64,000 nucleotides of DNA, from NCBI GenBank assembly GCA_944407095.1, contig OX097180.1, positions 372,001 to 436,000 of the forward strand, written 5' to 3'. Below, piece by piece: positions 7,791-17,621 of the stretch (positions are counted from its first letter, which is position 1; the number at the start of each line of letters is the position of its first letter). Below the pieces are notes generated by a model. The model saw only the letters and a program-made list of their open reading frames with translations, searched no databases and was not told where the DNA came from. The DNA comes from Candidatus Enterousia intestinigallinarum. GTDB lineage: Bacteria; Pseudomonadota; Alphaproteobacteria; Rs-D84. The position numbers and the translations under genes were made by a program.

Positions 7791-7970
7791 TTATTTTTCA
7801 ACAATTTCGACCAGGTGTGATACCTTGGCAACCATACCGCGAACGGCGGGTGTATCTTCAACCTCGCGCGATTTGCCGATACGTCCCAATCCCAACGCAG
7901 CAACAACCTTGCGCTGCGCAGTCGGACGGCCGATAATGCTTCTAACCTGTTTAACAACTATCTTTGCCAT
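7791..7970 (-). CDS. rpmD: Ribosomal protein L30
   Basis: A 59-residue protein translated directly from the spacer between rpsE and rplO. It starts [20 protein letters not shown], followed by [21 protein letters not shown], the conserved L30 core. Length and position between rpsE and rplO match the bacterial spc order. Confidence 0.95.
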   Translation of the reverse strand: MAKIVVKQVRSIIGRPTAQRKVVAALGLGRIGKSREVEDTPAVRGMVAKVSHLVEIVEK

Positions 7971-7999
7971 AATACATTTCTCCGTTTTTAGCGAATAAA

Positions 8000-8557
8000 T
8001 TATTTGTCTTCGGCGGATTCGGTTTCAACCTTTTTACCGTCACGACCGGCAATGATTTCCGCAACTGTTTTTCCACGACGCGCCGCAACTGTTTTCGGCG
8101 AATTCATTTTTTCAAATGCCAGAAACGCCGCGCGAATCATATTGTTCGGATTGTTAGAACCCTGGGACTTTACAACAACGTCCTGAACCCCCAGACATTC
8201 AAACACCGCACGCAACGCACCACCAGCAATGATACCAGTACCAGGAACAGCACTGCGAACAACCAGTTTGCTGGCACCGTATTTAGCCGCGCTGTCGTGA
8301 TGCAGTGTGCGTCCTTCTTTCAGCGGAACACGGATCATTTTCGCCTTGGCCGCTTTGGTCGCCTTTTGCACTGCGCTTTGAACTTCCAGCGCCTTGCCCT
8401 TGCCAAAGCCGACACGACCGGCCTTGTCGCCAACCACCACCAGGGCCGAGAACGACATATTGCGTCCACCCTTTACCGTTTTAGAAACACGGTTGATAGA
8501 AACCAGTTTGTCTACCAAATTATCCGTTTGCAATTTTTTATCATCAAAACGTGCCAT
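8000..8557 (-). CDS. rpsE: Ribosomal protein S5
   Basis: 185 residues. The double-stranded-RNA-binding N-domain shows [21 protein letters not shown] and then [15 protein letters not shown]. The C-domain has [18 protein letters not shown]5 helps decoding accuracy on the 30S body. A short charged C-terminal tail is slightly longer than in E. coli. Confidence 0.96.
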   Translation of the reverse strand: MARFDDKKLQTDNLVDKLVSINRVSKTVKGGRNMSFSALVVVGDKAGRVGFGKGKALEVQSAVQKATKAAKAKMIRVPLKEGRTLHHDSAAKYGASKLVVRSAVPGTGIIAGGALRAVFECLGVQDVVVKSQGSNNPNNMIRAAFLAFEKMNSPKTVAARRGKTVAEIIAGRDGKKVETESAEDK

Positions 8558-8579
8558 AATAAACTCCGTATATTACCGA

Positions 8580-8936
8580 TTAAATTCTGACGCCACCCGC
8601 GCGGATAGCTTCACACAGTGCCTTGATACGGCCGTGATAGCGATATCCCCCACGATCAAAATAGCAGTTGTCGGCGATTTTTGCCTTGACCGCACGTTCG
8701 GCAAACGCTTTGCCAACCATTTCGGCACCGGCAATATTCCAGCCCTTGCCCTTGAAATCTTTTTCCTTGGACGATGCTGCACATACAGTGTGCCCCTTTA
8801 CATCATCGATGGCCTGGATTTCAATGTGACGACCCGAACGGAAAACCGACAGACGGATTTTGCCCGGGTTCTTTCTTTTCAACGCACTGCGATTTGCCAG
8901 TGTACGTCTTTCTTCTGTAGACAAATGTTTCAACAT
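8580..8936 (-). CDS. rplR: Ribosomal protein L18
   Basis: 118 residues, standard length. RLSVFRSGRHIEIQAIDDVKGHT and the C-terminal YFDRGGYRYHGRIKALCEAIRAGG are the L18 signature. L18 binds 5S rRNA with L5. It lies between rplF and rpsE. The spacer to rplF holds an 18-base hairpin sequence that also occurs before rplE. Confidence 0.96.
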   Translation of the reverse strand: MLKHLSTEERRTLANRSALKRKNPGKIRLSVFRSGRHIEIQAIDDVKGHTVCAASSKEKDFKGKGWNIAGAEMVGKAFAERAVKAKIADNCYFDRGGYRYHGRIKALCEAIRAGGVRI

Positions 8937-8984
8937 TTTGTTTCCTTTTTTCCAATCCCCGTAACAGCGGGAATTACCTATTTA

Positions 8985-9536
8985 TTATTTCTTTTTACCT
9001 TCTTTGCGGCGGATTCTTTCACCCTTATAGAAAATCCCCTTGCCCTTGTACGGGTCAACGCGACGAACCTTGTGAACTTTGTCCGCAAATTGACCGACCA
9101 GGCACTTATCAACACCGCGGATAGAAAATTCAGTCGGTGTTTCACCCATCTGAACGGTCAGCCCCGCCGGGATTTCCATAATAACATCGTGAGAATAACC
9201 CGCGACCAAAACCAACTTGTTACCACTGACAGACGCCTTGTAACCAACACCCTTCATATACATATCCTTGGCAAAGCCATCGGTGACGCCTTCGACAGCA
9301 GCACGAACATTGCGGGTCATAGTCCCCCACATTGCGCGCGATGTTTTATCTTCGGCATCCTTTGGTGTAACGGTAACTTGATCTGCTTCAACAACAATAT
9401 CAACCAGTCCGGCGTTTTTAGTTGTCAGCGGAATTTTGATTTCGCCCTTGGGGCCCTTGATAGTCAGAACGTCGTCCGCAATTACGGCCGATACGCCCTC
9501 TTTCAGTTTAACTGGATGTTTTCCTGCACGAGACAT
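8985..9536 (-). CDS. rplF: Ribosomal protein L6
   Basis: 183 residues. It starts MSRAGKHPVKLKEGVSAVI, has two tandem L6 folds, and a C-terminal segment VRRVDPYKGKGIFYKGERIRRKEGKKK that is typical of L6. L6 sits near the sarcin-ricin loop and the factor-binding site. Standard place between rpsH and rplR. Confidence 0.96.
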   Translation of the reverse strand: MSRAGKHPVKLKEGVSAVIADDVLTIKGPKGEIKIPLTTKNAGLVDIVVEADQVTVTPKDAEDKTSRAMWGTMTRNVRAAVEGVTDGFAKDMYMKGVGYKASVSGNKLVLVAGYSHDVIMEIPAGLTVQMGETPTEFSIRGVDKCLVGQFADKVHKVRRVDPYKGKGIFYKGERIRRKEGKKK

Positions 9537-9556
9537 AATTCAATCCTCACTATATA

Positions 9557-9955
9557 TTAGATAACCTTGCACAATACTTCACCGCCGACGTTCATCAGGC
9601 GCGCCTTGTGATCAGTCATAACCCCGTTTGGCGTAGAAACAATCGCGATACCCAAACCGTTCAAAACCTTTGGCATTTTTGCACTGCCGGAATAGACACG
9701 ACGTCCCGGCTTTGAAACGACTGTGATTTCTTGGATAGCACCATTTCCGCCGACATACTTCAATTCAATAACCAAATTGGCACGATGTTCGTCAATTTGT
9801 TCTTTGCGGAAATCAGTGATAAAACCTTCGTCCTTTAACACGGCCAGAACTGCTGCACGCAGTTTGCTGTTCGGGACAGTTACAAATTCTTTACCGGCAT
9901 TCTGACCATTGCGAATACGGGTCAGCATATCTCCGATTGGGTGTGATAATGACAT
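9557..9955 (-). CDS. rpsH: Ribosomal protein S8
   Basis: 132 residues. It starts MSLSHPIGDMLTRIRNGQNA, and the C-terminal STPNGVMTDHKARLMNVGGE is the S8 signature. In enterobacteria S8 represses the spc operon. Whether that holds here cannot be seen. The spacer to rpsN has a perfect GTGACAA/TTGTCAC hairpin (9975-9989). Confidence 0.96.
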   Translation of the reverse strand: MSLSHPIGDMLTRIRNGQNAGKEFVTVPNSKLRAAVLAVLKDEGFITDFRKEQIDEHRANLVIELKYVGGNGAIQEITVVSKPGRRVYSGSAKMPKVLNGLGIAIVSTPNGVMTDHKARLMNVGGEVLCKVI

Positions 9956-10032
9956 CTTTTGTACTCCTTGTTACGTGACAAATTGTCACAACCAGCTGCA
10001 TTGTCCACAACTGGGTTTTAATATTTGCAAAA

Positions 10033-10335
10033 TTACCAGCTGGACTTGCGTACACCCGGCAGTTTACCTTCGGACGCCATAGTACGAACCTGCTGACGGC
10101 ACAGACCGAACAGACGGAAATAACCGCGTGCACGTCCCGTCACCGCGCAACGATTATGCAAACGTGTCGGGTTCGCATTACGCGGCAATTTTGCCAATTT
10201 CTTCATCGCGTCCATACGTTCGTCGGGCGTCGCGTTCACAGACATTTTCGCCTTGATTGCTTCGCGTTTTTTAGCGTACTGGGCGACCATTTTTTCACGT
10301 TTTTTCTGTTTGTTTATCAACGCTAATTTAGCCAT
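10033..10335 (-). CDS. rpsN: Ribosomal protein S14 (zinc-independent type)
   Basis: 100 residues, the long form without the CxxC-CxxC zinc ribbon. The C-terminal half NRCAVTGRARGYFRLFGLCR and then GKLPGVRKSSW is diagnostic. Located between rplE and rpsH as expected. Confidence 0.95.
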   Translation of the reverse strand: MAKLALINKQKKREKMVAQYAKKREAIKAKMSVNATPDERMDAMKKLAKLPRNANPTRLHNRCAVTGRARGYFRLFGLCRQQVRTMASEGKLPGVRKSSW

Positions 10336-10351
10336 CTTTACTTACCTTTTA

Positions 10352-10897
10352 TTATTTCAGAACCAGCGGCAGGCCGATTTTGGTCAGCAGTGCACGCGCT
10401 TCGTCATCTGTTTTTGCCGTTGTTGCGATGACGATGTCCATTCCGCGAATCGCATCAATTTTATCAACGGAAATTTCCGGGAATATCAGGTGTTCCTTGA
10501 TACCGAACGCATAGTTGCCACGTCCGTCAAACTTTGATTTAGACAGACCACGGAAATCCTTTACACGCGGCAACGCAACAGTAATCAACTTATCCAGAAA
10601 ATCATACATTCTTTTACCGCGCAATGTAACCTTGGTACCGATGGGCTGACCTTCGCGCAGACGATACGTCGCGATGGATTTTTTCGCGCGTGTGATAACG
10701 GACTTCTGTGCGGCAATCGCTGTCAAGTCCGCGGCCGCGGAATCCAGTTTCTTTTTATCAGAAACCGCTTCACCGACACCCATATTCAATACAATTTTTG
10801 TCAGTTTCGGTACTTCGAACTGATTCTTGTATCCGAATTCTTTAACCAATTCGGGCACAATTTGCTTTTCATAAATTTCACGCAATCTGCTTTGCAT
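10352..10897 (-). CDS. rplE: Ribosomal protein L5
   Basis: 181 residues. Features include [15 protein letters not shown], the [20 protein letters not shown] loop and RDFRGLS-like [19 protein letters not shown]5 binds 5S rRNA and contacts P-site tRNA. Typical length and position. Confidence 0.96.
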   Translation of the reverse strand: MQSRLREIYEKQIVPELVKEFGYKNQFEVPKLTKIVLNMGVGEAVSDKKKLDSAAADLTAIAAQKSVITRAKKSIATYRLREGQPIGTKVTLRGKRMYDFLDKLITVALPRVKDFRGLSKSKFDGRGNYAFGIKEHLIFPEISVDKIDAIRGMDIVIATTAKTDDEARALLTKIGLPLVLK

Positions 10898-10947
10898 TTT
10901 TTATTCCTTAACGTTTTGTCCCCGTAACAGCGGGAACCAGTTTTTCA

Positions 10948-11250
10948 TTATAATTCCGCACCGGATTTTTTTGCAATGCGAACCTTTTTATCGCCATCGA
11001 TTTTGTATCCGACGCGAGACGCCTTTTTGGTCTTTGGGTCGACCAAGGCAACGTTGGAAACGTGAATCGGGGCTTCGCGGTCAACGATATGACCGGGCTG
11101 TTCCTGGGTCGGCTTTATGTGCCATTTATGACGGTTGACACCTTCGACCACGACACGGGATTCAGACGGACGCGCCTGCAAAACCTTGCCCTTGACGCCC
11201 TTGAATTTTCCCGAAATAACTACGACTTCATCGCCTTTCTTGATTTTCAT
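10948..11250 (-). CDS. rplX: Ribosomal protein L24
   Basis: 100 residues from ATG 11250 ([18 protein letters not shown]). This start is preferred over an upstream ATG at 11274 because AAGGG lies 7 bases before it and the KOW motif is then at its normal place. Further on comes [14 protein letters not shown]24 is an assembly initiator of the 50S. Confidence 0.94.
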   Translation of the reverse strand: MKIKKGDEVVVISGKFKGVKGKVLQARPSESRVVVEGVNRHKWHIKPTQEQPGHIVDREAPIHVSNVALVDPKTKKASRVGYKIDGDKKVRIAKKSGAEL

Positions 11251-11287
11251 TTCATAACCCTTTGTCTGTTGCATTTGGCCCGTGTAA

Positions 11288-11662
11288 TTATATCACTTCT
11301 GGTGCCAAAGATACAATTTTCTGAACGTCGTATTTGCGGCGAACTTCACGCGCAATCGGTCCAAAGATACGTGTGCCAATCGGTTCAAAGTTGTTTTTGT
11401 TTATCAGCACAACCGCATTGTCGTCAAAGCGAATAATTGAACCGTCCGGACGTTTTACCGGGAACTTGGTACGAACGATAATTGCACGCTGAACCGTACC
11501 TTTTTGTACTTTGCCGCGTGGAATCGCTTCTTTGATTGCGACAACGATTTTGTCGCCAACCGTCGCATAGCGACGATGAGAACCACCCAAAACCTTGATG
11601 CACATCGCTTTGCGCGCACCAGAGTTATCGGCAACTGTCATAACTGTTTCATTTTGTATCAT
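11288..11662 (-). CDS. rplN: Ribosomal protein L14
   Basis: 124 residues. It starts [20 protein letters not shown], with CIKVLGGS and a C-terminal [10 protein letters not shown], the L14 fold that bridges to 16S rRNA. It is the first gene of the spc block after rpsQ. The spacer contains a GCGGGG/CCCCGC hairpin at 11687-11703. Confidence 0.96.
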   Translation of the reverse strand: MIQNETVMTVADNSGARKAMCIKVLGGSHRRYATVGDKIVVAIKEAIPRGKVQKGTVQRAIIVRTKFPVKRPDGSIIRFDDNAVVLINKNNFEPIGTRIFGPIAREVRRKYDVQKIVSLAPEVI

Positions 11663-11771
11663 AACACTTCACCTTTTATCCTGCGTGCGGGGCAATCCCC
11701 CGCCGCTTTGTTATAGGTTCCGACTGCGTATCACGCCTCAAAGAACCTGTTGTGACCATTGCTTTACAATG

Positions 11772-12041
11772 TTAGTCCGTGACCTCTACGGCCTCGTCCT
11801 TGGAAACACCGACACGACCCTTTACGACCCAAGATTTTGTCTTGGAAATCGGACGATGCTCTTCAATAGCGACGATATCACCAACCTTGTATTCGTTGTT
11901 TTCATCGTGCGCCTTGTATTTTTTATTCTGCTTTACGAACTTACCGTACAACGGATGACGGAAACGGCGTTCAACTTCTACAACGACAGTTTTATCATTT
12001 GCTGTACTTTTAACTGTTCCCTGCAGTATACGTCTTGGCAT
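11772..12041 (-). CDS. rpsQ: Ribosomal protein S17
   Basis: 89 residues. It starts [20 protein letters not shown], then [15 protein letters not shown] and ISKTKSWVV, the OB-fold S17 pattern. A primary 16S rRNA binder. Standard place after rpmC. Confidence 0.95.
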   Translation of the reverse strand: MPRRILQGTVKSTANDKTVVVEVERRFRHPLYGKFVKQNKKYKAHDENNEYKVGDIVAIEEHRPISKTKSWVVKGRVGVSKDEAVEVTD

Positions 12042-12179
12042 AACTTTTGTCCCTTATATCATTTGTTCCAATTTGCACGTATCAGTATAAAAATGACCGC
12101 ACAAATCAACCACCTTTTTTATCCGATTTCGCCATATGATAACTAAAAATTTAGAAATCTCAACAAAAATCGGCAATTT

Positions 12180-12374
12180 TTATTTTTTCGCAGCGTTTAT
12201 TTGAGTTTTCACGCGTGCGATTTCGCGACGGGTCTGACGCATAACGTGTGTTTTCGGCATCTGGCCCGCTGCGTGCTGAAAGCGCTGGTTCATCTGTTCT
12301 TTTTTCAGATTTTCCAGTTTGCTTTGCAATGCCTCTGCTGTCAAAGATTCTTTTTCAACTTTCTTTTCTGCCAT
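12180..12374 (-). CDS. rpmC: Ribosomal protein L29
   Basis: 64 residues, two-helix protein. LKKEQMNQRFQHAAGQ and THVMRQTRREIARVKTQI match L29, which helps form the trigger-factor docking site at the peptide exit. The 138-base spacer to rpsQ shows no further gene. Confidence 0.93.
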   Translation of the reverse strand: MAEKKVEKESLTAEALQSKLENLKKEQMNQRFQHAAGQMPKTHVMRQTRREIARVKTQINAAKK

Positions 12375-12423
12375 TTTTTAACCTTTTTGCCCTGCCCCGC
12401 GTGGCCGCGGTGTGGATTATGAA

Positions 12424-12837
12424 TTAGTTGACCTTGCGTTCAACAACCTTGGTTTTAACCGGCAATTTCGCCGCCGCCAAAGCGAACGCTTCGTATGCAA
12501 CCTCCGGTTTTACACCGTCCAGTTCGAACAAAATACGACCCGGCTTTACACGGCAAATCCAGTATTCAACCGCACCCTTACCTTTACCCATACGGACTTC
12601 TGCGGGCTTTTTAGTTACCGGAACATCCGGGAACACACGAATCCACAGCTTACCCATACGGCGCATATGACGCGTAATTGCGCGACGTGCGGCTTCTATC
12701 TGACGCGCGGTAACACGTTCCGGCGTCATCGCTTTTAAGCCAAAGGAACCGAACGCCAATTCGCTGCCGCCCTTGGCGACGCCGTGAATACGTCCTTTGT
12801 GCTGTTTGCGAAATTTTGTCTTATTTGGCATCAACAT
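12424..12837 (-). CDS. rplP: Ribosomal protein L16
   Basis: 137 residues. [20 protein letters not shown] at the start, then [32 protein letters not shown] and [17 protein letters not shown] as separate conserved blocks. L16 organises the A-site of the 50S. Between rpsC and rpmC as usual. Confidence 0.96.
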   Translation of the reverse strand: MLMPNKTKFRKQHKGRIHGVAKGGSELAFGSFGLKAMTPERVTARQIEAARRAITRHMRRMGKLWIRVFPDVPVTKKPAEVRMGKGKGAVEYWICRVKPGRILFELDGVKPEVAYEAFALAAAKLPVKTKVVERKVN

Positions 12838-12906
12838 AATAACTACCTTTTAATTTCTTGGTTTAATTTTTGATTTTCCCGGCACCATATAGATGACCGT
12901 CAAAAA

Positions 12907-13608
12907 TTACTTGCTTTTTCTTTCGCTGCTGCCGGCATATTCGGCGGGACGCGCCATTTCAGATGCCAGCTTTTCTTTGTTCACTACGTCGCCGGTATAA
13001 ATCCAAACCTTTACACCGATAACGCCGTACGTTGTTTTTGCCTGAATTGACGCATAGTCAATATCAGCACGCAATGTATGCAGCGGAATACGACCTTCGC
13101 GGATTTGTTCACTACGGGCGATTTCCGCACCGTTCAGACGGCCCGAGCACATAACCTTGATACCCTGGGCGCCGGCCTTGGTGGCGTTCTGGACGGCCTT
13201 TTTCATTGCGCGTTTGAAGGAAACACGGCCTTCGATTTGTTGCGCGATGTTCTGCGCAACTAATTGCGCGTTCAAGTCCGGACGACGAACTTCATAAATA
13301 TTGACAACGACCTGGTCATTTTTCACCAACTTTTTAATATCGTTGCGCAACGCTTCGATATCGGCACCGTTTTTACCGATAATCATACCCGGACGAGATG
13401 TGTGGATTGTAACCACAACCTTTTTGGCAAAGCGTTCGATAACAACCTTGGCCAAACCGGCTTTTTTTAATTTCTTTTCAATAAACTTGCGGATTTTGAT
13501 ATCTTCGGCCAGCAAATTTGCATAGTCCTTTTTGCCCGCAATCCAGCGCGAATCTGTTACCTTGTTTATAAATTCACGCAACGAGATAGGTGATACTTTC
13601 TGTCCCAT
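12907..13608 (-). CDS. rpsC: Ribosomal protein S3
   Basis: 233 residues. The N-terminal [20 protein letters not shown] resembles the usual MGQKVNPI start. A KH domain carries [20 protein letters not shown]. The C-domain has [19 protein letters not shown] and [16 protein letters not shown]3 forms part of the mRNA entry channel. Confidence 0.96.
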   Translation of the reverse strand: MGQKVSPISLREFINKVTDSRWIAGKKDYANLLAEDIKIRKFIEKKLKKAGLAKVVIERFAKKVVVTIHTSRPGMIIGKNGADIEALRNDIKKLVKNDQVVVNIYEVRRPDLNAQLVAQNIAQQIEGRVSFKRAMKKAVQNATKAGAQGIKVMCSGRLNGAEIARSEQIREGRIPLHTLRADIDYASIQAKTTYGVIGVKVWIYTGDVVNKEKLASEMARPAEYAGSSERKSK

Positions 13609-13703
13609 TTTATTTTTTCCTTACTGTTTTCGGTCGGTGTTCTTGAAGATTTGGCAAGAATCTTTATTCAGGAACCATCGCCCCATACCACCGACCGTAT
13701 TTA

Positions 13704-14123
13704 TTATTTTGCCTTTTCTTTTTTTACTGTTTTTGCCTTTGGTGCCTTTTTGGTCGGCGCAACGCCCGATTCCAAAACAATCGTCAGATTTGAAAAAGGT
13801 TTCAAAATCGGACGAGCACTTCCGCGCGGTCCCGGGAAAATACGCTTCATTGTCAGTGCCTTGCCACACCAAATTTCTTTGATGTACAAACTTTCCACCG
13901 GCAGATTTTTATTGTGTTCTGCATTTGCGATGGCCGACAACAAAGTTTTCAGAACTTCGCCAGATACGCGCTTTTTAGAAAATTTCAAGACATCGATTGC
14001 ACGATCAACCGGCAGACCACGTACCATATCACAAACCAGATTCAATTTCTGGTGGCTGATACGTATCATTTTGTTGAACGCACGCACTTGATTATCTTTA
14101 ATTCCATATCTTGTCGTTGTCAT
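13704..14123 (-). CDS. rplV: Ribosomal protein L22
   Basis: 139 residues. RISHQKLNLVCDMVRGLPVD and LLSAIANAEHNKNLPVE, then MKRIFPGPRGSARPILK, which forms the hairpin lining the exit tunnel (macrolide site). A basic tail ends the protein. Between rpsS and rpsC. Confidence 0.95.
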   Translation of the reverse strand: MTTTRYGIKDNQVRAFNKMIRISHQKLNLVCDMVRGLPVDRAIDVLKFSKKRVSGEVLKTLLSAIANAEHNKNLPVESLYIKEIWCGKALTMKRIFPGPRGSARPILKPFSNLTIVLESGVAPTKKAPKAKTVKKEKAK

Positions 14124-14168
14124 AACTGTTACCCTATTATTTATGTTCCAGTTTGGGGCCGGAAATTA

Positions 14169-14453
14169 TTATTTTTTGGCGGCCGCCGCTTTTTTATTTG
14201 CCGCGTGACCCTTGAACGTACGTGTCGGCGCAAATTCACCCAATTTGTGGCCAATCATATCTTCGACGATGGACACCGGAATGAATTTATTTCCATTGTG
14301 AACTTCAAACGTCAAACCAACCATCGGCGGTACGATAGTGCTGCCGCGTGACCAGGTCTTTATCGGCTTATGATCATTTTTTTCATTTGCCGCCGCAACC
14401 TTTTTCAAGATGGACGGATGAACATAAGGACCTTTCCATACTGAACGAGACAT
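14169..14453 (-). CDS. rpsS: Ribosomal protein S19
   Basis: 94 residues from ATG 14453 ([19 protein letters not shown]). A TTG codon directly before it is not used in this call, because GGAG lies six bases ahead of the [23 protein letters not shown] and [15 protein letters not shown] are conserved S19 blocks. The C-terminal tail is Ala/Lys-rich. Confidence 0.95.
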   Translation of the reverse strand: MSRSVWKGPYVHPSILKKVAAANEKNDHKPIKTWSRGSTIVPPMVGLTFEVHNGNKFIPVSIVEDMIGHKLGEFAPTRTFKGHAANKKAAAAKK

Positions 14454-14475
14454 CAATTACTCCGTTTTTTACTTA

Positions 14476-15309
14476 TTATTTTTTCTTTGCCAAATGTCTG
14501 CTGCGGATAATCATCTTTGCAGTACGTTTATTGCTACGGGTACGATATCCCTTGGCCGGAATACCTGTACGTGATACCGGTTCGTGGCCCTTGGAATGAC
14601 CATTACCACCACCCATCGGGTGATCAACCGGGTTCTGCGCCATACCGCGAACTGACGGACGAATGCCCAACCAGCGTGCACGACCGGCCTTGCCCAAGTT
14701 GACATTGCGTTGATCGGGGTTAGAAACACTGCCGACCGTCGCCATACAATCGGAATGAACCTTGCGCAGTTCACCGCTGTTCATTTTAATCTGGGCATAG
14801 ACACCGTCCTTACCCATCAACTGTGCATAGCAACCCGCACTGCGTGCCAACTGGCCACCAGCACCCGGCTTCAACTCAACATTATGCACAATTGTACCGA
14901 TTGGCATATTTTTCAATGGCATTGCATTACCCGGCTTGATATCTTCGCGTTCGCCGGAAATGACAACATCGCCCGCCTTCAAATCACGTGGCGCCAATAT
15001 ATATGAACGCGCACCGTCCGTGTATTCAATCAATGCGATAAACGCCGTGCGGTTCGGATCGTATTCCAAACGAACAACCGTCGCTGGAACACCCTTTTTC
15101 TTGCGCGCGAAATCAATCAGACGATATTTGCGCTTGTGTCCGCCACCCTGATGCATAACGGTAACGTGACCAAAATTATTACGTCCACCCTTGGACTTCA
15201 AACCAACCGTCAACGCCTTTTCCGGTGCGCCGCGATGCAGTTCACTGCGGTCAACCTGAGTCAAACCACGCGTACCCGGTGTTGTCGGCTTATAATGCTT
15301 TAATGCCAT
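14476..15309 (-). CDS. rplB: Ribosomal protein L2
   Basis: 277 residues. [20 protein letters not shown], and late in the protein [20 protein letters not shown] with the conserved histidine region near the peptidyl-transferase centre. Usual length and place between rplW and rpsS. Confidence 0.97.
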   Translation of the reverse strand: MALKHYKPTTPGTRGLTQVDRSELHRGAPEKALTVGLKSKGGRNNFGHVTVMHQGGGHKRKYRLIDFARKKKGVPATVVRLEYDPNRTAFIALIEYTDGARSYILAPRDLKAGDVVISGEREDIKPGNAMPLKNMPIGTIVHNVELKPGAGGQLARSAGCYAQLMGKDGVYAQIKMNSGELRKVHSDCMATVGSVSNPDQRNVNLGKAGRARWLGIRPSVRGMAQNPVDHPMGGGNGHSKGHEPVSRTGIPAKGYRTRSNKRTAKMIIRSRHLAKKK

Positions 15310-15389
15310 TTTTTCTTACCTTTGTTTCTGCCACGACACTAACATCCATTTTATTTACGGGTTCTCTGCCGTGGCGATTTCATTGTTAT

Positions 15390-15722
15390 TTATATGTTTG
15401 CGGACAAATCCAATTTCGCATCCGCCGGCAGGGACACATACGCCTTTTTAACAGTACGCTGTGTACCGGTACCACGGCCACGGAAAGATTTTTCTTTGCC
15501 CTTGACAACAACAATGTTCACCTTGATCGGTTTTACATTGTAAATTGCCTGGACGGCACGTGCAACATCCGCCTTGGTCGCGTTTGCCGCAACTTCGAAC
15601 GCAACGCCGTTGCTTTCGGACAGCTTTGCCGCCTTTTCCGAGATTATCGGGCGACGCAGTATATCATAAATACCAGCGGTGCGCACGACTTTTTTCTCTG
15701 ATGTAACTTTCTTTTCTGCCAT
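15390..15722 (-). CDS. rplW: Ribosomal protein L23
   Basis: 110 residues. A lysine-rich N-terminal extension of about 15 residues precedes the conserved ILRRPIISEKAAKLSESNGV and VAFEVAANATKADVARAVQAIYNV. L23 is at the exit tunnel and binds trigger factor and SRP. Between rplD and rplB. Confidence 0.94.
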   Translation of the reverse strand: MAEKKVTSEKKVVRTAGIYDILRRPIISEKAAKLSESNGVAFEVAANATKADVARAVQAIYNVKPIKVNIVVVKGKEKSFRGRGTGTQRTVKKAYVSLPADAKLDLSANI

Positions 15723-15763
15723 TTTGTTATACCTTTTCGTCTTGCGTTATCGACATAGTATAA

Positions 15764-16384
15764 TTATGCCAAACGCGCCTCCACCGCTTTGACTGCATCG
15801 GCCGTCAAAACCAGTTTGTCGTGATTCAGAATATCCAAAACATTCAAACCAATTGTCGGCAACGCGTCAATATTCGGAATATTCGCTGCGGATTTCTGGA
15901 AGTTTTCATCCAACTGAGCCCCGCCAACAAACAATGCTGACGTCAAGTTCAACTTTTTCAGTTGCTTTGCAAACGCCGCTGTCTTGGCCGCTGGCAATTT
16001 TTCGGAATCAATAATAATCAGATTTCCATCTTTTGCCTTGGACGACAACGCCATTTTCAGTCCCAACGCACGAATCTTTTTCGGCAGATCAATCGCGTGG
16101 TCACGAACAACAGGTCCGTGAACAACACCACCGCCGCGCATATGTACGTTGTATCTTTCACCCTGACGCGCATTACCGGTTTTTTTCTGCTTGAACGCTT
16201 TTTTACCGCTGCCCGCGACATCGGAAACGGTCTTTACCGCGTGCGTACCTGCACGTGATTTGGCACGCTGCCAGGTAACAACACGATGCAGAATATCTGC
16301 GCGCGCATCGATTCCAAAAATCTGGTCTGCCAGTTCAACCTTGCCGACCGACTTACCATCAAAATTTATAACGTCTATTTGCAT
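15764..16384 (-). CDS. rplD: Ribosomal protein L4
   Basis: 206 residues from ATG 16384 (MQIDVINFDGKSVGKVEL), where AAGGTGG lies 5-6 bases upstream. An earlier GTG codon is less likely. The tunnel loop contains KAGTHAVKTVSDVAGSGKK-like basic sequence and GNARQGERYNVHMRGGGVVHGP. In E. coli L4 controls the S10 operon. No equivalent leader could be assigned here. Confidence 0.95.
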   Translation of the reverse strand: MQIDVINFDGKSVGKVELADQIFGIDARADILHRVVTWQRAKSRAGTHAVKTVSDVAGSGKKAFKQKKTGNARQGERYNVHMRGGGVVHGPVVRDHAIDLPKKIRALGLKMALSSKAKDGNLIIIDSEKLPAAKTAAFAKQLKKLNLTSALFVGGAQLDENFQKSAANIPNIDALPTIGLNVLDILNHDKLVLTADAVKAVEARLA

Positions 16385-16418
16385 TTTTTCCACCTTACTC
16401 TATCTGCTGCCACCTGAA

Positions 16419-17147
16419 TTATTCCGCAACAGTTTCTGCTTCGGGTTCAGCCGCTGGTTGTTCCGCGGATTGTTCAACCTTCATTTTTGTCGGAACCGGC
16501 AAATCTTTCTGTTCTTTTTTCACCGCGTCGCTGACCAACACAAACGTGCCGTTTGCGCCCGGGACTGCACCTTCGACAAAGATAAGATTTTCCACTTCGT
16601 CAATGCCGAACACTTTCAAATTTTGCACAGTCACAGTTTCGTTACCCATCTGACCAGCCATTTTTTTACCTTTCAACACACGACCTGGCCATTCACGCAT
16701 ACCTGTACCACCGATGGAACGATGAGCTTTTAACACACCATGGGAAGCTTCTTTACCACCAAAGTTATGGCGTTTCATAGCCCCCTGGAATCCTTTACCT
16801 TTGCTGGTCGCCTGGACATCAACAAATTGTCCGGCAATAAAATGCGCTGCCGACAATTGTGTACCCATTGGGATCACGCAATCATCAGACACACGAAATT
16901 CAACAACCTTGCGATATGGCTTTACGCCTGCTTTTTCTGCTGCCACAGCCTGTGGTTTTGCGACGTGCTTAGCCTTGGCTTCGCGCATACCCAACACATT
17001 TGCGACATAACCATTTTTTTCCATTGTACGATTGCCAATAACCGTGCAATCACCGACGGACAAAACAGTCACTGGATGAGCCACGCCACCGTCGTCATAC
17101 AAACGAGTCATACCTATTTTTGTTGTTATTAAACCGCTACGTTTCAT
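16419..17147 (-). CDS. rplC: Ribosomal protein L3 with acidic C-terminal tail
   Basis: 242 residues. MKRSGLITTKIGMTRLYDDG at the start, VDVQATSKGKGFQGAMKRH and SIGGTGMREWPGRVLKGKKMAGQ in the core. The final 30 residues form a Glu/Ala/Pro-rich tail (QSAEQPAAEPEAETVAE) not present in most L3 proteins. L3 starts 50S assembly near the peptidyl-transferase centre. Confidence 0.95.
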   Translation of the reverse strand: MKRSGLITTKIGMTRLYDDGGVAHPVTVLSVGDCTVIGNRTMEKNGYVANVLGMREAKAKHVAKPQAVAAEKAGVKPYRKVVEFRVSDDCVIPMGTQLSAAHFIAGQFVDVQATSKGKGFQGAMKRHNFGGKEASHGVLKAHRSIGGTGMREWPGRVLKGKKMAGQMGNETVTVQNLKVFGIDEVENLIFVEGAVPGANGTFVLVSDAVKKEQKDLPVPTKMKVEQSAEQPAAEPEAETVAE

Positions 17148-17227
17148 TTTATTTGCCTTTATTTGTCAGTAGGTTGGACAGAAGTACACACCATTTTTAC
17201 GCCCATCCAACACAAACACTTACCTTT

Positions 17228-17539
17228 TTACAATTTAATTTTTACATCAACACCGGACGCCAAATCCAACTTCATCAATGCATCTACTGTCTGAGGGGTT
17301 GGATTCACGATATCAACAACCGCTTTGTGATTGCGAATTTCAAATTGTTCGCGCGATTTTTTATTGATGTGTGGCGAACGGTTCACAGTAAATTTCTTAA
17401 TCAATGTCGGCAAGCGAACGGGTCCAACTACCTCTGCGCCAGTGCGCTTTGCAGTTTTGACTATCTCGTCCACAGATTCCATTAACACCCTGTGATCAAA
17501 CGCTGTCAATTTGATGCGAATTTTAGATGCTGGTACCAT
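17228..17539 (-). CDS. rpsJ: Ribosomal protein S10
   Basis: 103 residues. [20 protein letters not shown] and [20 protein letters not shown] are typical of S10 (NusE), which acts in the 30S head and in antitermination. It follows tuf by about 80 bases, so the str and S10 blocks are joined. Confidence 0.96.
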   Translation of the reverse strand: MVPASKIRIKLTAFDHRVLMESVDEIVKTAKRTGAEVVGPVRLPTLIKKFTVNRSPHINKKSREQFEIRNHKAVVDIVNPTPQTVDALMKLDLASGVDVKIKL

Positions 17540-17621
17540 TTGTTCGTTTTCCTTATCGTTATTCCGGGCCGGTAATCACTGGCGTTTCAACCAGTTACAC
17601 CGACCCGCGACATTTTGTTTA

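Noticed and set aside
8394-9560. A 388-codon open frame opposite rpsE, rplR and rplF
   Set aside because: It crosses three real ribosomal genes and their spacers on the other strand. Composition is that of an antisense frame.
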